Of a stretch of DNA of 64,000 nucleotides, positions 44,466 to 56,213 are shown piece by piece. The notes below the pieces were generated by a model. That model made no database searches, was not told the DNA's origin, and saw only the letters and a list, made by a program, of their open reading frames with translations. How positions within the stretch are numbered: the stretch's first letter is position 1; each line of letters starts with the position of its first letter. A program made the translations under genes and the position numbers. Source of the stretch: Archivesica marissinica (Eukaryota > Mollusca > Bivalvia > Venerida > Vesicomyidae); the NCBI GenBank assembly GCA_014843695.1, contig CM026397.1, forward strand, positions 46,248,872-46,312,871, given 5' to 3'.

Positions 44466-46059
44466 CATTACACGAATTGTAATACTACAGGTTAATGTGA
44501 ATGTGCTTGCGGACAAGCTTGAATCATTGCGATACTCTTTATTTATATGTCTCTGTCTTAAGCAGCATTACATCGTAATTAAGGATGTTTTGTGTAAAAT
44601 GTAAATACTAATGGGTGTGTGTTTACAAAAATCGAAATAGTCGCTCAGAAACCATAAAATTCCAATAAATTTAAACCGTCGTATACGCGATTTTGTTGAT
44701 CAACAAACCAAAATGTAAACACGCACAACGCGCATGCGTGAAATAGCGGATGTAGAAAAGCACGTTGAACATGACAGAAGTGTACGTATGTCCCATTAAT
44801 GTCAAACCCCTTGCATGAACCTATATAACAGTGGTTATGAATCGACATATCAAGTAATTCAATTAAAACAGACAACGTGGGGCAAATGTGGAGGATTTAG
44901 AAAGACAAAGACATTGAAATTCACCAAAATTCCGTCGCGTATTATCTACTAAACGCAAGGTTTGTTGCTACGTTTTATTTTGTAAGAATTATTTAGTTTT
45001 GAGCACTAACGATGTATCTTATAACTACCAGTAGTTGTTTAATCATTGTAGCGGTTAAAATCAACATACTATGGTATATGTCAGTGGACAAACTGGATGT
45101 ATACTTGTTTACAAACAATCGTTATAATTTATGGGGCTCCCCACGGGGTATAAAACTAAGACATATTTGAGGAGGAAGACAGTTACTTTATCGACTATAT
45201 ATGTTCGTAAATACCAAATTGGTTGTGCTTGTAATACTTTTGATACTTTCAAAGTAACAATGCATGTATTTGTTTTTACAGTTAATACGCTATTAATTCT
45301 AAATGTAATATATACATGCAGAAGACAAGTGGGAAATGGTGTTTAGCAATATCAAAGACTGTGCTATAAGAAAGATTGATACATATTTATTACGAATCAT
45401 TGCATACATTTCTATTACTGATTCTCATGCATTAAAGACTATTCGAAAAAAATAGCCCCGCCCCCCTTTGGACGTTCTTTTGTCGGGGGGGGGGGGGCGT
45501 CAAAACCAGTTTGCATTTTTGGTGGGTTTATTTCTGGCAACACATCTACATGTTACTCCACTTACCATACACCTTTCTAAAATGGCCAATGTGGGGCAGG
45601 GTTGACAACCTGCTTGAACAGGGGGGTCTTTGTTTAGGGACAACTGCAAATTACATATTTGTACCTTAACCCATTCCATCATAGAAACACCTCTTGACGC
45701 CATTACCAATGCGACAATGTAGTAGCCAAACCAATGTTCATAATAAAGGCCAGAATATCATGTAGTCCCAGTAATATCTATGGAGGTGGGATATATATGG
45801 CGGCTTCTTATCCACTGCATGATAGCTAAATGGCTGTCATTTGTATGGAGATATAATAGTATATTAACCTAAATCTCTATAAAGGAAAGGGTTAACAGAT
45901 GGTCTGCTAGGCTATTGTTGTTCCTTTTGCCAGGAATCTAATTAACACCCATTTCATTTTGTGAGTTTGCATACCCACATAAGGTTTTAATAATATACCA
46001 TAATGGTGTGAGTTTGCGCCCTCCAGAACCATAGTGATGATGTATGTAGTGAAGCCGTT
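44466..46059. other. Spacer with an S3 tail fragment and a G run
   Basis: 44778-44815 matches the S3 tail ('cattaatgtcaaacccc'). 45485-45497 is a run of G. Minus ORF 45500-45709 is unrecognised. Confidence 0.4.
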
Positions 46060-46165
46060 TAAATCAACAATGTCTCTTCCTCGTGACAATGTGTTCCATT
46101 AAGGGGATGAGGCAGCGATATCAATTAAACTAATGATGAAATAACTTGTTTCGCAATCAAGCAAT
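46060..46165 (+). mobile_element. SINE family S5, 3' half
   Basis: 'ctcgtgacaatgtgttccat' and the tail 'cttgtttcgcaatcaagc' match 50745-50850. No tRNA-like head is present. Confidence 0.55.
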
Positions 46166-46239
46166 TTGAATAAACTAGATAAGATATTCACCCAGCTAAA
46201 ATTAAGAATTGTTATGGGTATGTGTCATTCTTGTTGCAG

Positions 46240-46351
46240 AATTGGATCAGAACTGTGTATTATTGAAGACATCAGGGTACTGTCGAGTGTCCACAAGATG
46301 AACGAGGACGCAAACACCACAATATTGAATAACAGAGAGATCATTCATAAG
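46240..46351 (+). other. Possible internal exon, plus strand (112 nt)
   Basis: Bounded by a good acceptor 'tcattcttgttgcag' and donor 'aag|gtaact'. The open frame reads 'GSELCIIEDIRVLSSVHK' and 'NTTILNNREIIHK', hydrophilic and protein-like. No family recognised and no partner exon found, so it stays tentative. Confidence 0.3.
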
Positions 46352-46922
46352 GTAACTTCATTAATACATTGAATCTACACTAAAGCAGTTGTGTTGCATA
46401 TTAATTATTTTATTTTAATAGACCAGATTCTCACACCTTATTTAATTTATTATTATTATATAAACAGGTATAAATTTATAATGCCTGAATGACCATGTAA
46501 TAGTTTATTCTATCGACACTTTGGACACTATATAACCCTCCTCAAAGGGTCGTGAATATGCCACCACCTAAAGAAATGTTCATATTACTTGAAGAATGTA
46601 ATATGTTTTTTTCCATCAATAAATAATTAACCATGCGATAGGAATGGGTGCTAATGTTTATAGCTACGTCTGTCTGAGGACAGGGTATCTCAAAATTATG
46701 TTGATAAGACTTTGTGGATGTTTGCGGGTGTACGATTGTGTGTGAATTCGGTCAAATGTCTGTGTGATCAGCGACGAGTCCACTCCAATTGATTTCTATA
46801 GTAGGAAACCTCGTATGAACTGTCAAATAAACAATACCATGTGTTTGACCTTTCAATGTTGAATCGGGGTCATCTAATCTTTTGTCAAATACCAGCAATC
46901 CAAGTGCTATTCTCTAGATGTT
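46352..46922. other. Spacer
   Basis: AT-rich; no feature recognised. Confidence 0.4.
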
Positions 46923-47070
46923 ATATTTCGGGTTTTACACCTGCATCAGCACCATTTTGGGCTATATCGCTGGCGGGCAGTTTACCTAACAACACCTTTC
47001 CTGGGCAGGCTCCAGCAGTTAACCAGTACTTTGGTGCACGACCTCCGTAAGAAACTGCCAACTTTTTCAT
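46923..47070 (-). mobile_element. SINE family S2, headless copy
   Basis: Nearly identical to 1464-1612 ('cgggttttacacctgc', 'aacaacacctttcctggg', 'gaaactgccaactttttc'). It ends where the tRNA-like head would begin. Confidence 0.75.
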
Positions 47071-47164
47071 GTTTTATAGATGTATTTGTGACATTTTGTA
47101 AAACACTGTTTACAGGCCTATCTAGACTTTATGGTCATTCTGAAATTTGTATATTACCGACAGC

Positions 47165-47310
47165 AGAACAGCTTATATATCCAGGTGCCCTCTGAGCATT
47201 ATTTCATGCACCTTGTAAAACCACCAACCTGATATAATTGGACACCACCAGTGGAATTTGAACCTATATAGTTGAGAAGCAGGTGACCGACTACCTTAGA
47301 TACTCATCTA
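47165..47310 (-). mobile_element. SINE family S4, worn copy
   Basis: 'gagcattatttcatgcacc' and 'aaaaccaccaacctg' correspond to the family body. 'agtggaatttgaacctat' is a decayed B box on the minus strand. Confidence 0.6.
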
Positions 47311-48140
47311 TGGAGATATAGTGGGTGTTGCAGACAGATAGTGGATAAAGCACTCTGTCAATAGCTTCATATAAACTTCCGAGTTAAAATGGGAGCATTG
47401 TGTAAAACTAGGCCAGCTTACAATACTAACTTGTGTGATAACTCATTTACACAACAGTTGCTTCGTACAAAACCAGATCAGTAGTTTGACGATAATTTTA
47501 ACCATTGTCTGGTTTGTCAGGGTAAACTGTCTCTAGTTAGGTTTAGTACCAGTATTATTGATATTGTATTTTATTTACAGGCTCTGTAGAATATAGCAAC
47601 AACTGGACACGTTATGTTGTGAAAGAACCAAAATAGTATGGATATATATGCGATAATGACAATCATATCCAGACACTATGCAGTGTGAAGAAAAACGGAC
47701 AGAACAAACTGTGATGAGTCAACATGATTTGAGGATTACTGACTAACTTATCTCCCCCTCAAACTAAAACTTTATTTGAAACAAAGAAATAAAAGAGAAC
47801 AATTGTCATTTAATGCACTTTTATTCCAGATGATTATACAGCAATTCATTTCATTAAGATTGGTTATTAGTTTGTTCCATTGCGTCTCAACATTTCCATA
47901 CGTATATTCTATTGCGTCCCAACATTTCCATGTAGTACCGAAGACAATGTCAGAACCTGTCCATCTAGGATCAACCGTTCAATCTGAAACAATAGTAAAT
48001 TATCATCAAAAGCCTGAATGTATTATTGACATTTCGTATTAGTTGTTAATTTAAACAAGAGCACCATGAACTTTTGAAGGCCTCAGTGTGCTCACCAGAG
48101 TTCAAAGGGTTATACAAACACAGTATCTGGAACGTTCGCA
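47311..48140. other. Spacer
   Basis: An 88-codon plus ORF (47776-48042) has no known motif. Confidence 0.4.
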
Positions 48141-48144
48141 TATT

Positions 48145-48235
48145 CTCCATGGCATAGTGGTTAAGGCGTCCACATATGTAGCAGGAGGTTGAAAGTTTGA
48201 ACCTCGCAAGAAATGGCTGGCCCTTTCAATAAGGG
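48145..48235 (+). mobile_element. tRNA-like SINE head, unassigned family
   Basis: 'ccatggcatagtggttaagg' fits an A box and 'aaagtttgaacctcgc' a B box about 45 bases later. No body match to S1-S5. Confidence 0.5.
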
Positions 48236-48564
48236 TGACATTAAAATAAACAATGCTTTACACTATTTGTATTCTATTTAATGCTAGTTTAACATAACAG
48301 GTCGCCCAATGAATGCTTATAGTTGCAACACAGCTAGTATACATATCCACTAGCCACATTATCTGAGAAGAGAATTATGGTTTCTGATATTAAAGATGAT
48401 TTTTAAAATGTTGGAAGTTTCGTCAATTAACATTATGACATAAGGGAGGGGGATGAGGTATATCAATGATGTCCAATGGAAGCTCACCTGTGACAACTGT
48501 ATGAGGTTAAGTTTAAACTTTATTTATATAACAATGACTGGGAAACAAGCTGTAACATCTTGTA

Positions 48565-48782
48565 TTAATCACTCAAGATTGTTTGAGCGGATGACTGAGT
48601 ATTTGTGGTCATTCGTGTCGGAGGAAACCAGAGTACCCGGAGAAAACCCACCTGTCTGATCTGGTTACCTGTCTGATCTGGTGACCACCGTACCATCTCA
48701 CATACTTCCAAATGTGAGGATCGAACACGGGTTGCATTTGTGAGAAGCGAGCGCATTAACCATGCGCTAATCGGACAGCCAC
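48565..48782 (-). mobile_element. tRNA-headed SINE, family S6
   Basis: On the minus strand the head 'ccgattagcgcatggttaat' and B box 'cgtgttcgatcctcac' lead to a body ending 'ggttttctccgggtactctg' and 'tttcctccgac'. This last motif is, from memory, very widespread in invertebrate repeats. An internal duplication 'cctgtctgatctggt' is present. Confidence 0.7.
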
Positions 48783-48849
48783 AACTATATACGTGAGGTT
48801 ACTTATAAACAAGTGAATAATAATGTGTGATCAGAATCAACTTCAATTA

Positions 48850-49075
48850 TGTAGCGGTCCAGTGGTTAAACACGCAGGTTAAACTCACCACTATACCATA
48901 CTAAAATGACTCACATCATAGTCTTTCGGATAAGACTCAAAACCGTTCACGTAAACGAGGCAGAGGAGACTCTGTATGTATCATTGCACAATCCACTAAT
49001 ATCACTAATCTCTTCAAGAGGTGTAGATCATATGGGCAAAAGGTAGCAATGTTAAATATCCGTAAAATACACACA
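48850..49075 (+). mobile_element. SINE family S1, strongly diverged copy
   Basis: 'gtagcggtccagtggtta', 'gtctttcggataagac', 'cattgcacaatcc' and 'atcatatgggcaaaaggta' follow the S1 order with many changes. It is the oldest-looking S1 copy here. Confidence 0.65.
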
Positions 49076-49318
49076 CAATCTACTTCCATTTGTAACACTT
49101 TAAGTGATGCAAATATCATCCAAACATTTATGACTTGCACTGGCACAGTCATATTTGACTGATACTCTATATATGACTGGAATATATTCTTACGTTGCGC
49201 ATTGAAATGCAGTTGCTGGGCAGACATTCACACTATTTGTTCAAGTCTGCCCCCATCTCATTGCAATGTCCACACCTGTACCAATATTGTGTACTAACAG
49301 CTGGTTGTAGAGGTCTGG

Positions 49319-49390
49319 TTATGGTGGTGGAGATTGATCATTGAGTACCAGATTCTGCATCTTCTCAACACCCATGTGCTCAATGACAAC
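49319..49390 (-). other. Possible terminal exon, minus strand (24 codons)
   Basis: After the acceptor 'gcatttacag' the frame reads 'VVIEHMGVEKMQNLVLND' and soon stops. No family recognised. Too short to be sure. Confidence 0.2.
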
Positions 49391-49794
49391 CTGTAAATGC
49401 AATGAATTTTCTATGAGGTACATAAATAAACAGCCAGAATCCCATTAAGAAAAAAATACAGTATCTTATTAAAACATTTTAAACAAACAATGTGACTTCA
49501 CTGTGATGGTGCGTCACTCACTGTATGTGTAATGTGGCCCTGTGTGACATCCATGATTCAGTGAAGAACACTTTTTATATCATTGATACGCATCCGATTG
49601 AGCAAATGTACTGTCTAAAAGGACTACATCTCGCGCACAATACTGTATTATAATGGCCATGTATGTCTGCACAGCAAACATCATCAAAGGTATTGCAAAA
49701 ACAACAAAAAGCTATGTTGCTACTGATGCTTTGATGGTTTAGATATGTTAGTTATAAGACATAAAGCTGGAATGTGTATTTAATTGTGTGACAT
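49391..49794. other. Spacer
   Basis: No feature recognised. Confidence 0.4.
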
Positions 49795-49912
49795 CCATGG
49801 TAGAGTGCCAGATTTGGAATAGAAAGCCTGAAGGGTTCCGGGTTCGATACTCGGTCACGGAACAAATGTAGTGTCATTGAGCAAGGCTCCTCATACAAAG
49901 TGCTTAGTATTG
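49795..49912 (+). mobile_element. SINE family S3 fragment
   Basis: 'gggttcgatactcggtcac' (B box) and 'cattgagcaaggctcctca' match the other S3 copies. The 3' tail is missing. Confidence 0.65.
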
Positions 49913-50231
49913 GTCAATCGCTTGTGTCGACAAAAATGGAACATTCATAAATACCTCTTCATATACTTCTACTCCTAGAACTTCCTCTTTGCCACCTCTA
50001 CCACAACCCCTCTGCACGTTTACCTCCCTGCCAAGTTCTTCTCCGTCTTTTCACTATAATAGCTGTGAAAAGTAAATAATACATGTTCATTATTATATAC
50101 GGTTGCAACAATAGACGACATGTAATATATGTATATACTAAGTCGTATATATTCAATGTAGCTTGTGCCAGCTGTGGTCAACTAGGTTCGGTACCGGGCA
50201 ATAAACAGTTCTCGCCTGTGGTCGCCTCAGT

Positions 50232-50452
50232 AATATTATGTATGTATGTTCCTTTAATGTCAAACCCCTCTCGGGGACTTAGACATGTTTTCCTGGGCAG
50301 GCTTAGCCGACCTAAGCGATTAACCAGTACTAAGCAATGTGTGTGAGGTGCCTTGCTCAATGACACTACATACAGGCCCTGACCTGAGTATCGAACCCGG
50401 GACCGTTCGATTCCAAATCCGATGCTCTACCACTGGACCACGCACGCCACAC
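50232..50452 (-). mobile_element. tRNA-headed SINE, family S3, near full length
   Basis: Same order as 39905-40126, from head 'gcgtgcgtggtccagtggta' to the tail ending near 'aggaacatacatacat' on the minus strand. B box 'cgggttcgatactcag'. Confidence 0.85.
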
Positions 50453-50514
50453 ATTATAGTGGTAAACCATGTATGAATCCCGGGCAAGTGCGACATTTTC
50501 CGAAACAAACCAAT

Positions 50515-50850
50515 TTGTATGTATGTTCCATTAATGTCAAACCCCTATTATGTTGTCCTGGGCAGGTTTAGCCGACTTAAACGGTTAAACAGTACTAAGC
50601 CATTTGTGTAAGGTGCCTTGCTCAATAACACCTGGGACCGTTCAATTCCAAATGCGATGCTGGCCCGCGGAAGAAAGGTCCGGAGTTTGAGCCACGCTGG
50701 AGCCCCTTAGGCTAGGCATTTAAATTCCACGTTGCCTCTTCTCTCTCCCTCGTGGCGATGGATTCCATCAGGAATGAGGTCTCGAGAGTGATTAATATAA
50801 GTTTAATAACAATTAACATGTTTCGCAATCGAGCTAAAATATTTTTTTAT
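50515..50850. mobile_element. SINE S3 fragment joined to SINE S5
   Basis: 50520-50665 repeats the S3 body on the minus strand without its head. 50670-50850 is the best S5 copy: 'ggtccggagtttgagccac' (B-box like), 'ctcgtggcgatggattcc' and the tail 'gtttcgcaatcgagc'. Confidence 0.65.
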
Positions 50851-51556
50851 AAACTAAATACTTGAAATGCACTTTAGCCACAATAAAAACAGGATATGTA
50901 AGCCCTCCCCGCCCCACACGAATCTATTAATTAATAAATATGATCCAGATACTGGATACCTAAATTCTGCATCTTTATAATGATTTGTTAAAATACCCCA
51001 AATGCGCCCCCCAATGACTTCCGAGGTGGTTTCACATTAATTTAATACTTATTCGGCATATGAAACATTTTGCACGATATCCAATTAAAACCCAATCACA
51101 TTTACATCATTTGAGATACATTGTAATACTAATTGAGGCCGTTTCAACTTACTGATAATAGTTCTTGCTGGAAAATGGACGACAAAATACCACGTTTTTT
51201 CATCATTGCCGAAGGCGAACGATTCATCCCGAATGTACATCCGGTTCCGATTGTAAATAAATGCGCGTGACCTGTTCGACTTGGAAAGTCCTACTTTCGG
51301 TTTCGAGTTTGTTTTATTGCAAAAAACACTGTTTACTAATTGAACATAATTATACAATTTATAATATAAGAATGTGTTGCAGCATTGCTACCCATACGTA
51401 AAATTTGATTTTTTTCGAATATATTTTATGTCATACGATGTAATGCTGCCTTTAAGGCCTAACAACATATATTTTGATTTAACGATGTACAGAATAACAT
51501 AAATATATTGAATCTGAAAAAGAAGTATGCAGATAATTTGTCTCTTATCAATTTTT
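50851..51556. other. Spacer with ambiguous overlapping ORFs
   Basis: At 51160-51300 the minus strand reads 'MYIRDESFAFGNDEKTWYF' up to a 'gtaagt' donor. The plus strand reads 'MDDKIPRFFIIAEGERF' to a stop. Both look protein-like and cannot both be real. No family recognised. Confidence 0.3.
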
Positions 51557-52289
51557 AAAGATGATCATGAGGTGGTGGGTGCTGTATAACTAGGAGGTTC
51601 ACATAATGCATAATATTTACACAGACAAACATAAAACAAAGACAAACATAAAACAAATAAGAACAATGACACCCACCCCTATGTATAGACTACAATTATG
51701 AGAGAGAGAGGGTCACTTTTCGATGCCATGGAATAATGACTCCCTGGAATGGGTCTCTGTCTGTATCATTGCACTATCCTCCAAAAATCTAAAATGACTT
51801 AATATCTTCAGGAGGCTTCGCTCATATGGGCAACCAGTAATGACGATAAATAATTGAAAAACACACTCACACTATGGATGCTTCTACAGCAGAAATTGAT
51901 GTATATTTCTTTAACAAATTTAATTAATATGTTATCCACTTATTATAGCAAACTATTCTTATCATGTTTATTCATATTCTCTTAATCTTTCCAGAAAATG
52001 TGCACAATTATGTAATATGTTGTTAACAATTGTAATTCTGACTATTGTGGATCATATTAAGCCTTATCTTCTTTGCCACAGGTGTGAAAAGCAATAAAAC
52101 CTTATTTTTAGGGAACTGCAACCAACAGTGACACTTCCTGTGTTCCCAATACACTGGTTACATGTTTTATATCATTCATAATAAGTAATATTTTAATATT
52201 GTATGAGCAAGGACAGACAACATTATACTTTATAACGTGTGCCTCCCTATCTATTCAGTGCAAGAAACTGTTCCATGCATACATGTAGA

Positions 52290-52850
52290 ATGTGACCCCC
52301 ATAATGTAGATTATCTGATTGAGGGTAGGTCACTTTTCCATGCCATAGAATAATGACCCCCCTATATGTAGATTATCCGAGTGAAGGCAGGTCAAACTTC
52401 CAATGCCATAGAATAATGTCCCCCTATAATTATGTAAACTATATGAGTGGGGGGGGGGTAACTTTTCCATGCCATAGAATAATGACCCCTCTGTATGTAA
52501 ACTATGAGTGAGGGGGTCACTTTTCGATGCCATAGAATAATGACCTACCTGTGTGTAAACTATACGAATGAGGTGGGTCACTTTTCCATGCCATAGAATA
52601 ATGACCCCCTATATTTACACTGTACTGAGTGAGTGAGGGGGTCACTTTTCCATGCCATAGAATAATGACCCCCCTGTGTGTAAACTATATGAGTGAGTGG
52701 GTCACTTTTCCATGCCATAAAATAATGACCCCCCTATGTTTACACAGTACGAGTGACGGTGGGTCACTTTTCCATGCCATAGAGTAATGACCCCCCTGTG
52801 TGAGTCAGAGGGTCACTTTTCCATGTCATAGAATAATCACTGAGTGATAT
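52290..52850. repeat. Array A, about 60-bp minisatellite (unit 1)
   Basis: Unit 'gggtcacttttccatgcc' then 'atagaataatgaccccc' then 'tgtgtgtaaactatatgagtg', eight or nine copies, loosely conserved. Confidence 0.9.
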
Positions 52851-54040
52851 ATATGAGTGGGAGGGTGTCACTATCCATATCATAGGATAATCACCCCCAT
52901 ATGTGTAGATTAAATGAGTGGGAGGGGCTCACTATCCATATCATAGGATAATCACCAACATATGTGTAGATTATATGAGTGGGAGGGGGTCACTATCCAT
53001 ATCACAGAATAATCACCCCCATATGTGTAGATTATATGAGTGGGAGGGTGTCACTATCCATATCATAGGATAATCACCCCCATATGTGTAGATAAATGAG
53101 TGGGAGGGGCTCACTATCCATATCATAGGATAATCACCAACATATGTGTAGATTATATGAGTGGGAGGGGGTCACTATCCATATCACAGAATAATCACCC
53201 CCATATGTGTAGATTATATGAGTGGGAGGGTGTCACTATCCATATCATAGGATAATCACCAACATATGTGTAGATTATATGAGTGGGAGGGGGTCACTAT
53301 CCATATCATAGGATAATCACCCACATATGTGTAGATTATATGAGTGGGAGGGGGTCACTATCCATATCATAGGATAATCACCAAATATGTGTAGATTATA
53401 TGAGTGGGAGGGTGTCACTATCCATATCATAGGATAATCACCAACATGTGTAGATTATATGAGTGGGAGGGGGTCACTATCCATATCATAGGATAATCAC
53501 CAACATATGTGTAGATTATATGAGTGGGAGGGTGTCACTATCCATATCATAGGATAATCACCAACATATGTGTAGATTATATGAGTGGGAGGGGGTCACT
53601 ATCCATATCATAGAATAATCACCAACATATGTTTAGATTATATGAGTGGGAGGGTGTCACTATCCATATCACAGAATAATCACCTACATATGTGTAGATT
53701 ATATGAGTGGGAGGGGCTCACTATCCATATCATATGATAATCACCCCCATATGTTTAGATTATATGAGTGGGAGGGTGTCACTATCCATATCATAGGATA
53801 ATCACCCCCATATGTGTAGATTATATGAGTGGGAGGGAGTCACTATCCATATCACAGAATAATCACCTACATATGTATAGATTATATGAGTGGGAGGGGG
53901 TCACTATCCATATCATAAGATAATCACCCCCATATGTGTAGATTATATGAGTGGGAGGGTGTCACTATCCGTATCATATGATAATCACCTACATATGTGT
54001 GGATTATATGAGTGGGAGGGGGTCACTATCTATATCATAG
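52850..54040. repeat. Array B, 61-bp minisatellite derived from A (unit 1)
   Basis: Unit 'gggtcactatccatatcata' then 'ggataatcacccccatatgt' then 'gtagattatatgagtgggagg', about 19 copies. It lines up with array A position by position ('cacttttccatgccatagaa' against 'cactatccatatcatagga'), so B is a diverged branch of A. Confidence 0.93.
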
Positions 54041-54236
54041 AACAGTTTTGCAATGCTCAATGACGAAATCTGCAGACTAATTGGCATCGACCATCGCAGG
54101 ACAAGTGTATATCACCCCCCAAACAAATGGTTTAATGGAAAGGTTTAATCAAACACTTGTCCATACATTGGTAAAATATACCAATAATGAGCAAAATAAT
54201 TGGGACGACTTCATCCATCCCGCTTTACTGGTTGAT
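54041..54236 (+). pseudogene. Retroelement integrase fragment (unit 1)
   Basis: Reads 'NDEICRLIGIDHRRTSVYHP' then, after a shift at a run of six C, 'TNGLMERFNQTLVHTL' and 'NNWDDFIHPALL'. This is the end of the catalytic core of an rve-type integrase, where the glutamate of the 'NGLMERFN' motif is the third acidic residue. The family joins DNA ends into the host genome. Only about 60 residues remain, the frame is broken, and no protease, RT or LTR is nearby. Ty3/Gypsy origin is most likely; a Ginger or Maverick integrase is possible. Confidence 0.8.
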
Positions 54237-54237
54237 C

Positions 54238-55600
54238 GATATGGCATGGAAAAGTGACCCCCTTCACTCATATAGTTTACATACAGGGGGTCATTATTCT
54301 ACGGCATGGAAAAGTGACCCACCTCACTCATATAGTTAATATACAGGGGGTCATTATTCTATGGCATGGAAAAGTGACCCCCCTTTACTCATATAGTTAA
54401 TATACAGGGGGGTCATTATTCTATGGCATGGAAAAGTGACCCCCCTTCACTCATACAGTTTACATACAGGGGGGTCATTATTCTATGGCATGGAAAAGTG
54501 ACCCACCTCACTCATATAGTTAATATACAGGGGGGTCATTATTCTATGGCATGGAAAAGTGACCCCCCTTTACTCATATAGTTAATATACAGGGGGTCAT
54601 TATTCTATGGCATGGAAAAGTGACCCACCTCACTCATATAGTTAATATACAGGGGGGTCATTATTCTATGGCATGGAAAAGTGACCCCCTTCACTCATAC
54701 AGTTTACATACAGGGGGGTCATTATTCTATGGCATGGAAAAGTGACCCCCCTTCACTCATATAGTTAATATACAGGGGGGTCATTATTCTATGGCATGGA
54801 AAAGTGACCCCCCTTCACTCATATAGTTAATATACAGGGGGGTCATTATTCTATGGCATGGAAAAGTGACCCCCTTTACTCATATCGTTAATATACAGGG
54901 GGGTCATTATTCTATGGCATGGAAAAGTGACCCCCCTCACTCATATAGTTAATATACAGGGGGGTCATTATTCTATGGCATGGAAAAGTGACCCCCCTCA
55001 CTCATATAGTTAATATACAGGGGGTCATTATTTATGGCATGGAAAAGTGACCCACCTCACTCATATAGTTAATATACAGGGGGGGGGGGCATTATTCTAT
55101 GGCATGGAAAAGTGACCCCCCTTCACTCATATAGTTATATACAGGGGGGTCATTATTCTATGGCATGGAAAGGTGACCCACCTTCACTCATATAGTTATA
55201 TACAGGGGGGTCATTATTCTATGGCATGGAAAAGTGACCCTCTTCACTCATACAGTTTACATACAGGGGGGTCATAATTCTATGGCATGGAAAAGTGACC
55301 CCCCTTTACTAATGTTAGTTAATATATAGGGGGGTCATTATTATTTGGCATGGAAAAATGACCCCACCTCGCTCATATAGTTAATATACAGGAGGGTCAT
55401 TATTCTATATGGCATGGAAAAGTGACCCCCTTCACTAATATAGTTAATATACAGGGGGGGGGTCATTATTCTATGGCATGGAAAAGTGACCCCCCCCCTC
55501 TCTCATATAGTTTACAGGTGGTCATTATTCTACGGCATGGAAAAGTGACCACTCTCACTCTTACTGTGTAAACATAGGGGGTATTCTATGGCATGGAAAT
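54238..55600. repeat. Array C, about 61-bp minisatellite, inverted relative to A (unit 1)
   Basis: Unit 'tggcatggaaaagtgacccc' then 'ccttcactcatatagttaat' then 'atacaggggggtcattattc', about 22 copies. It is the reverse complement of array A and more uniform. Length varies mostly in the C and G runs. Confidence 0.95.
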
Positions 55601-56213
55601 GTTTCTTGCACTGGGAGGCACAAGTTATAAAACATAATGGTATCTGTCCTTGCTCATACCATAATAAAATATTATGTATTATGAATGATATAAAACATGC
55701 AACACAGAAAGTGTCACAGTTGATTGCAGTGCTCCAACAATAAGGTTTTATTGCTTTATTATGGAGATTTTCACACCTGTGGAAAAATTAGTTAGCCACA
55801 CCAGTCAGAATTATAATGGTTAACAGCATATTATATATTTTCTGGAATGTTTAAGAGAACATTCATGAATATGATAAGAATGGTTAGTTAGTACTGTGCT
55901 ATTTTATGGTATTTATTTTGAGCTGCATGGTTTCAAATACCAATATTAAGTTGAGTGTATGTTTTTTTTCATACATAAATTCAATATAATTTTATTGATA
56001 ATTGTTAATTTTATAGCTTATGCAATTATTAATAAAATATATTGATAACATTGTTTTTGTAGGCTTTGGGGATGGGGGGGTCATTATTCTATAAGGGGGG
56101 TCATTATTCTATAATAGAATATGGACCCGCGGGTCACTTTTTCCTATAGAATAATGACCCACGGGTCATTATTTTGGCGGGTCAATATTCTATATGACAC
56201 CGGATCAATTTCT
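55600..56213. repeat. Right arm and terminal palindromes of unit 1
   Basis: 55600-55900 is the inverted match of the left arm. 56065-56205 contains 'gggtcattattctat' facing 'atagaataatgaccc' around 'gacccgcgggtc', the same words that make up arrays A and C. Confidence 0.8.

Larger units (their letters stand above)
51557..56213. repeat. 4.65-kb higher-order repeat, unit 1 (foldback-like)
   Basis: Starts 'aaagatgatcatgaggtgg', as do units at 56214 and 60864. Order: left arm with SINE S1 tail (51738-51858), array A (52290-52850), array B (52850-54040), integrase fragment (54041-54236), array C (54238-55600), right arm (55600-55930), AT-rich tail and end palindromes (56065-56205). The left arm 51940-52290 is the inverted, diverged counterpart of 55590-55900 ('ctgtccttgctcatacc' against 'tgagcaaggacagac'). 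Confidence 0.9.

Noticed and set aside
1640..50452. tRNA genes at the A/B-box sites (for example 1700, 10340, 40110, 44190, 50440)
   Set aside because: Heads are imperfect tRNAs followed by conserved SINE bodies and repeated many times, so they are SINEs.
51085..51357. 90-codon minus ORF with a 'gtaagt' donor
   Set aside because: Protein-like, but the plus strand of the same bases is equally so, no family is recognised, and its phase does not fit the candidate exon at 49319-49390.
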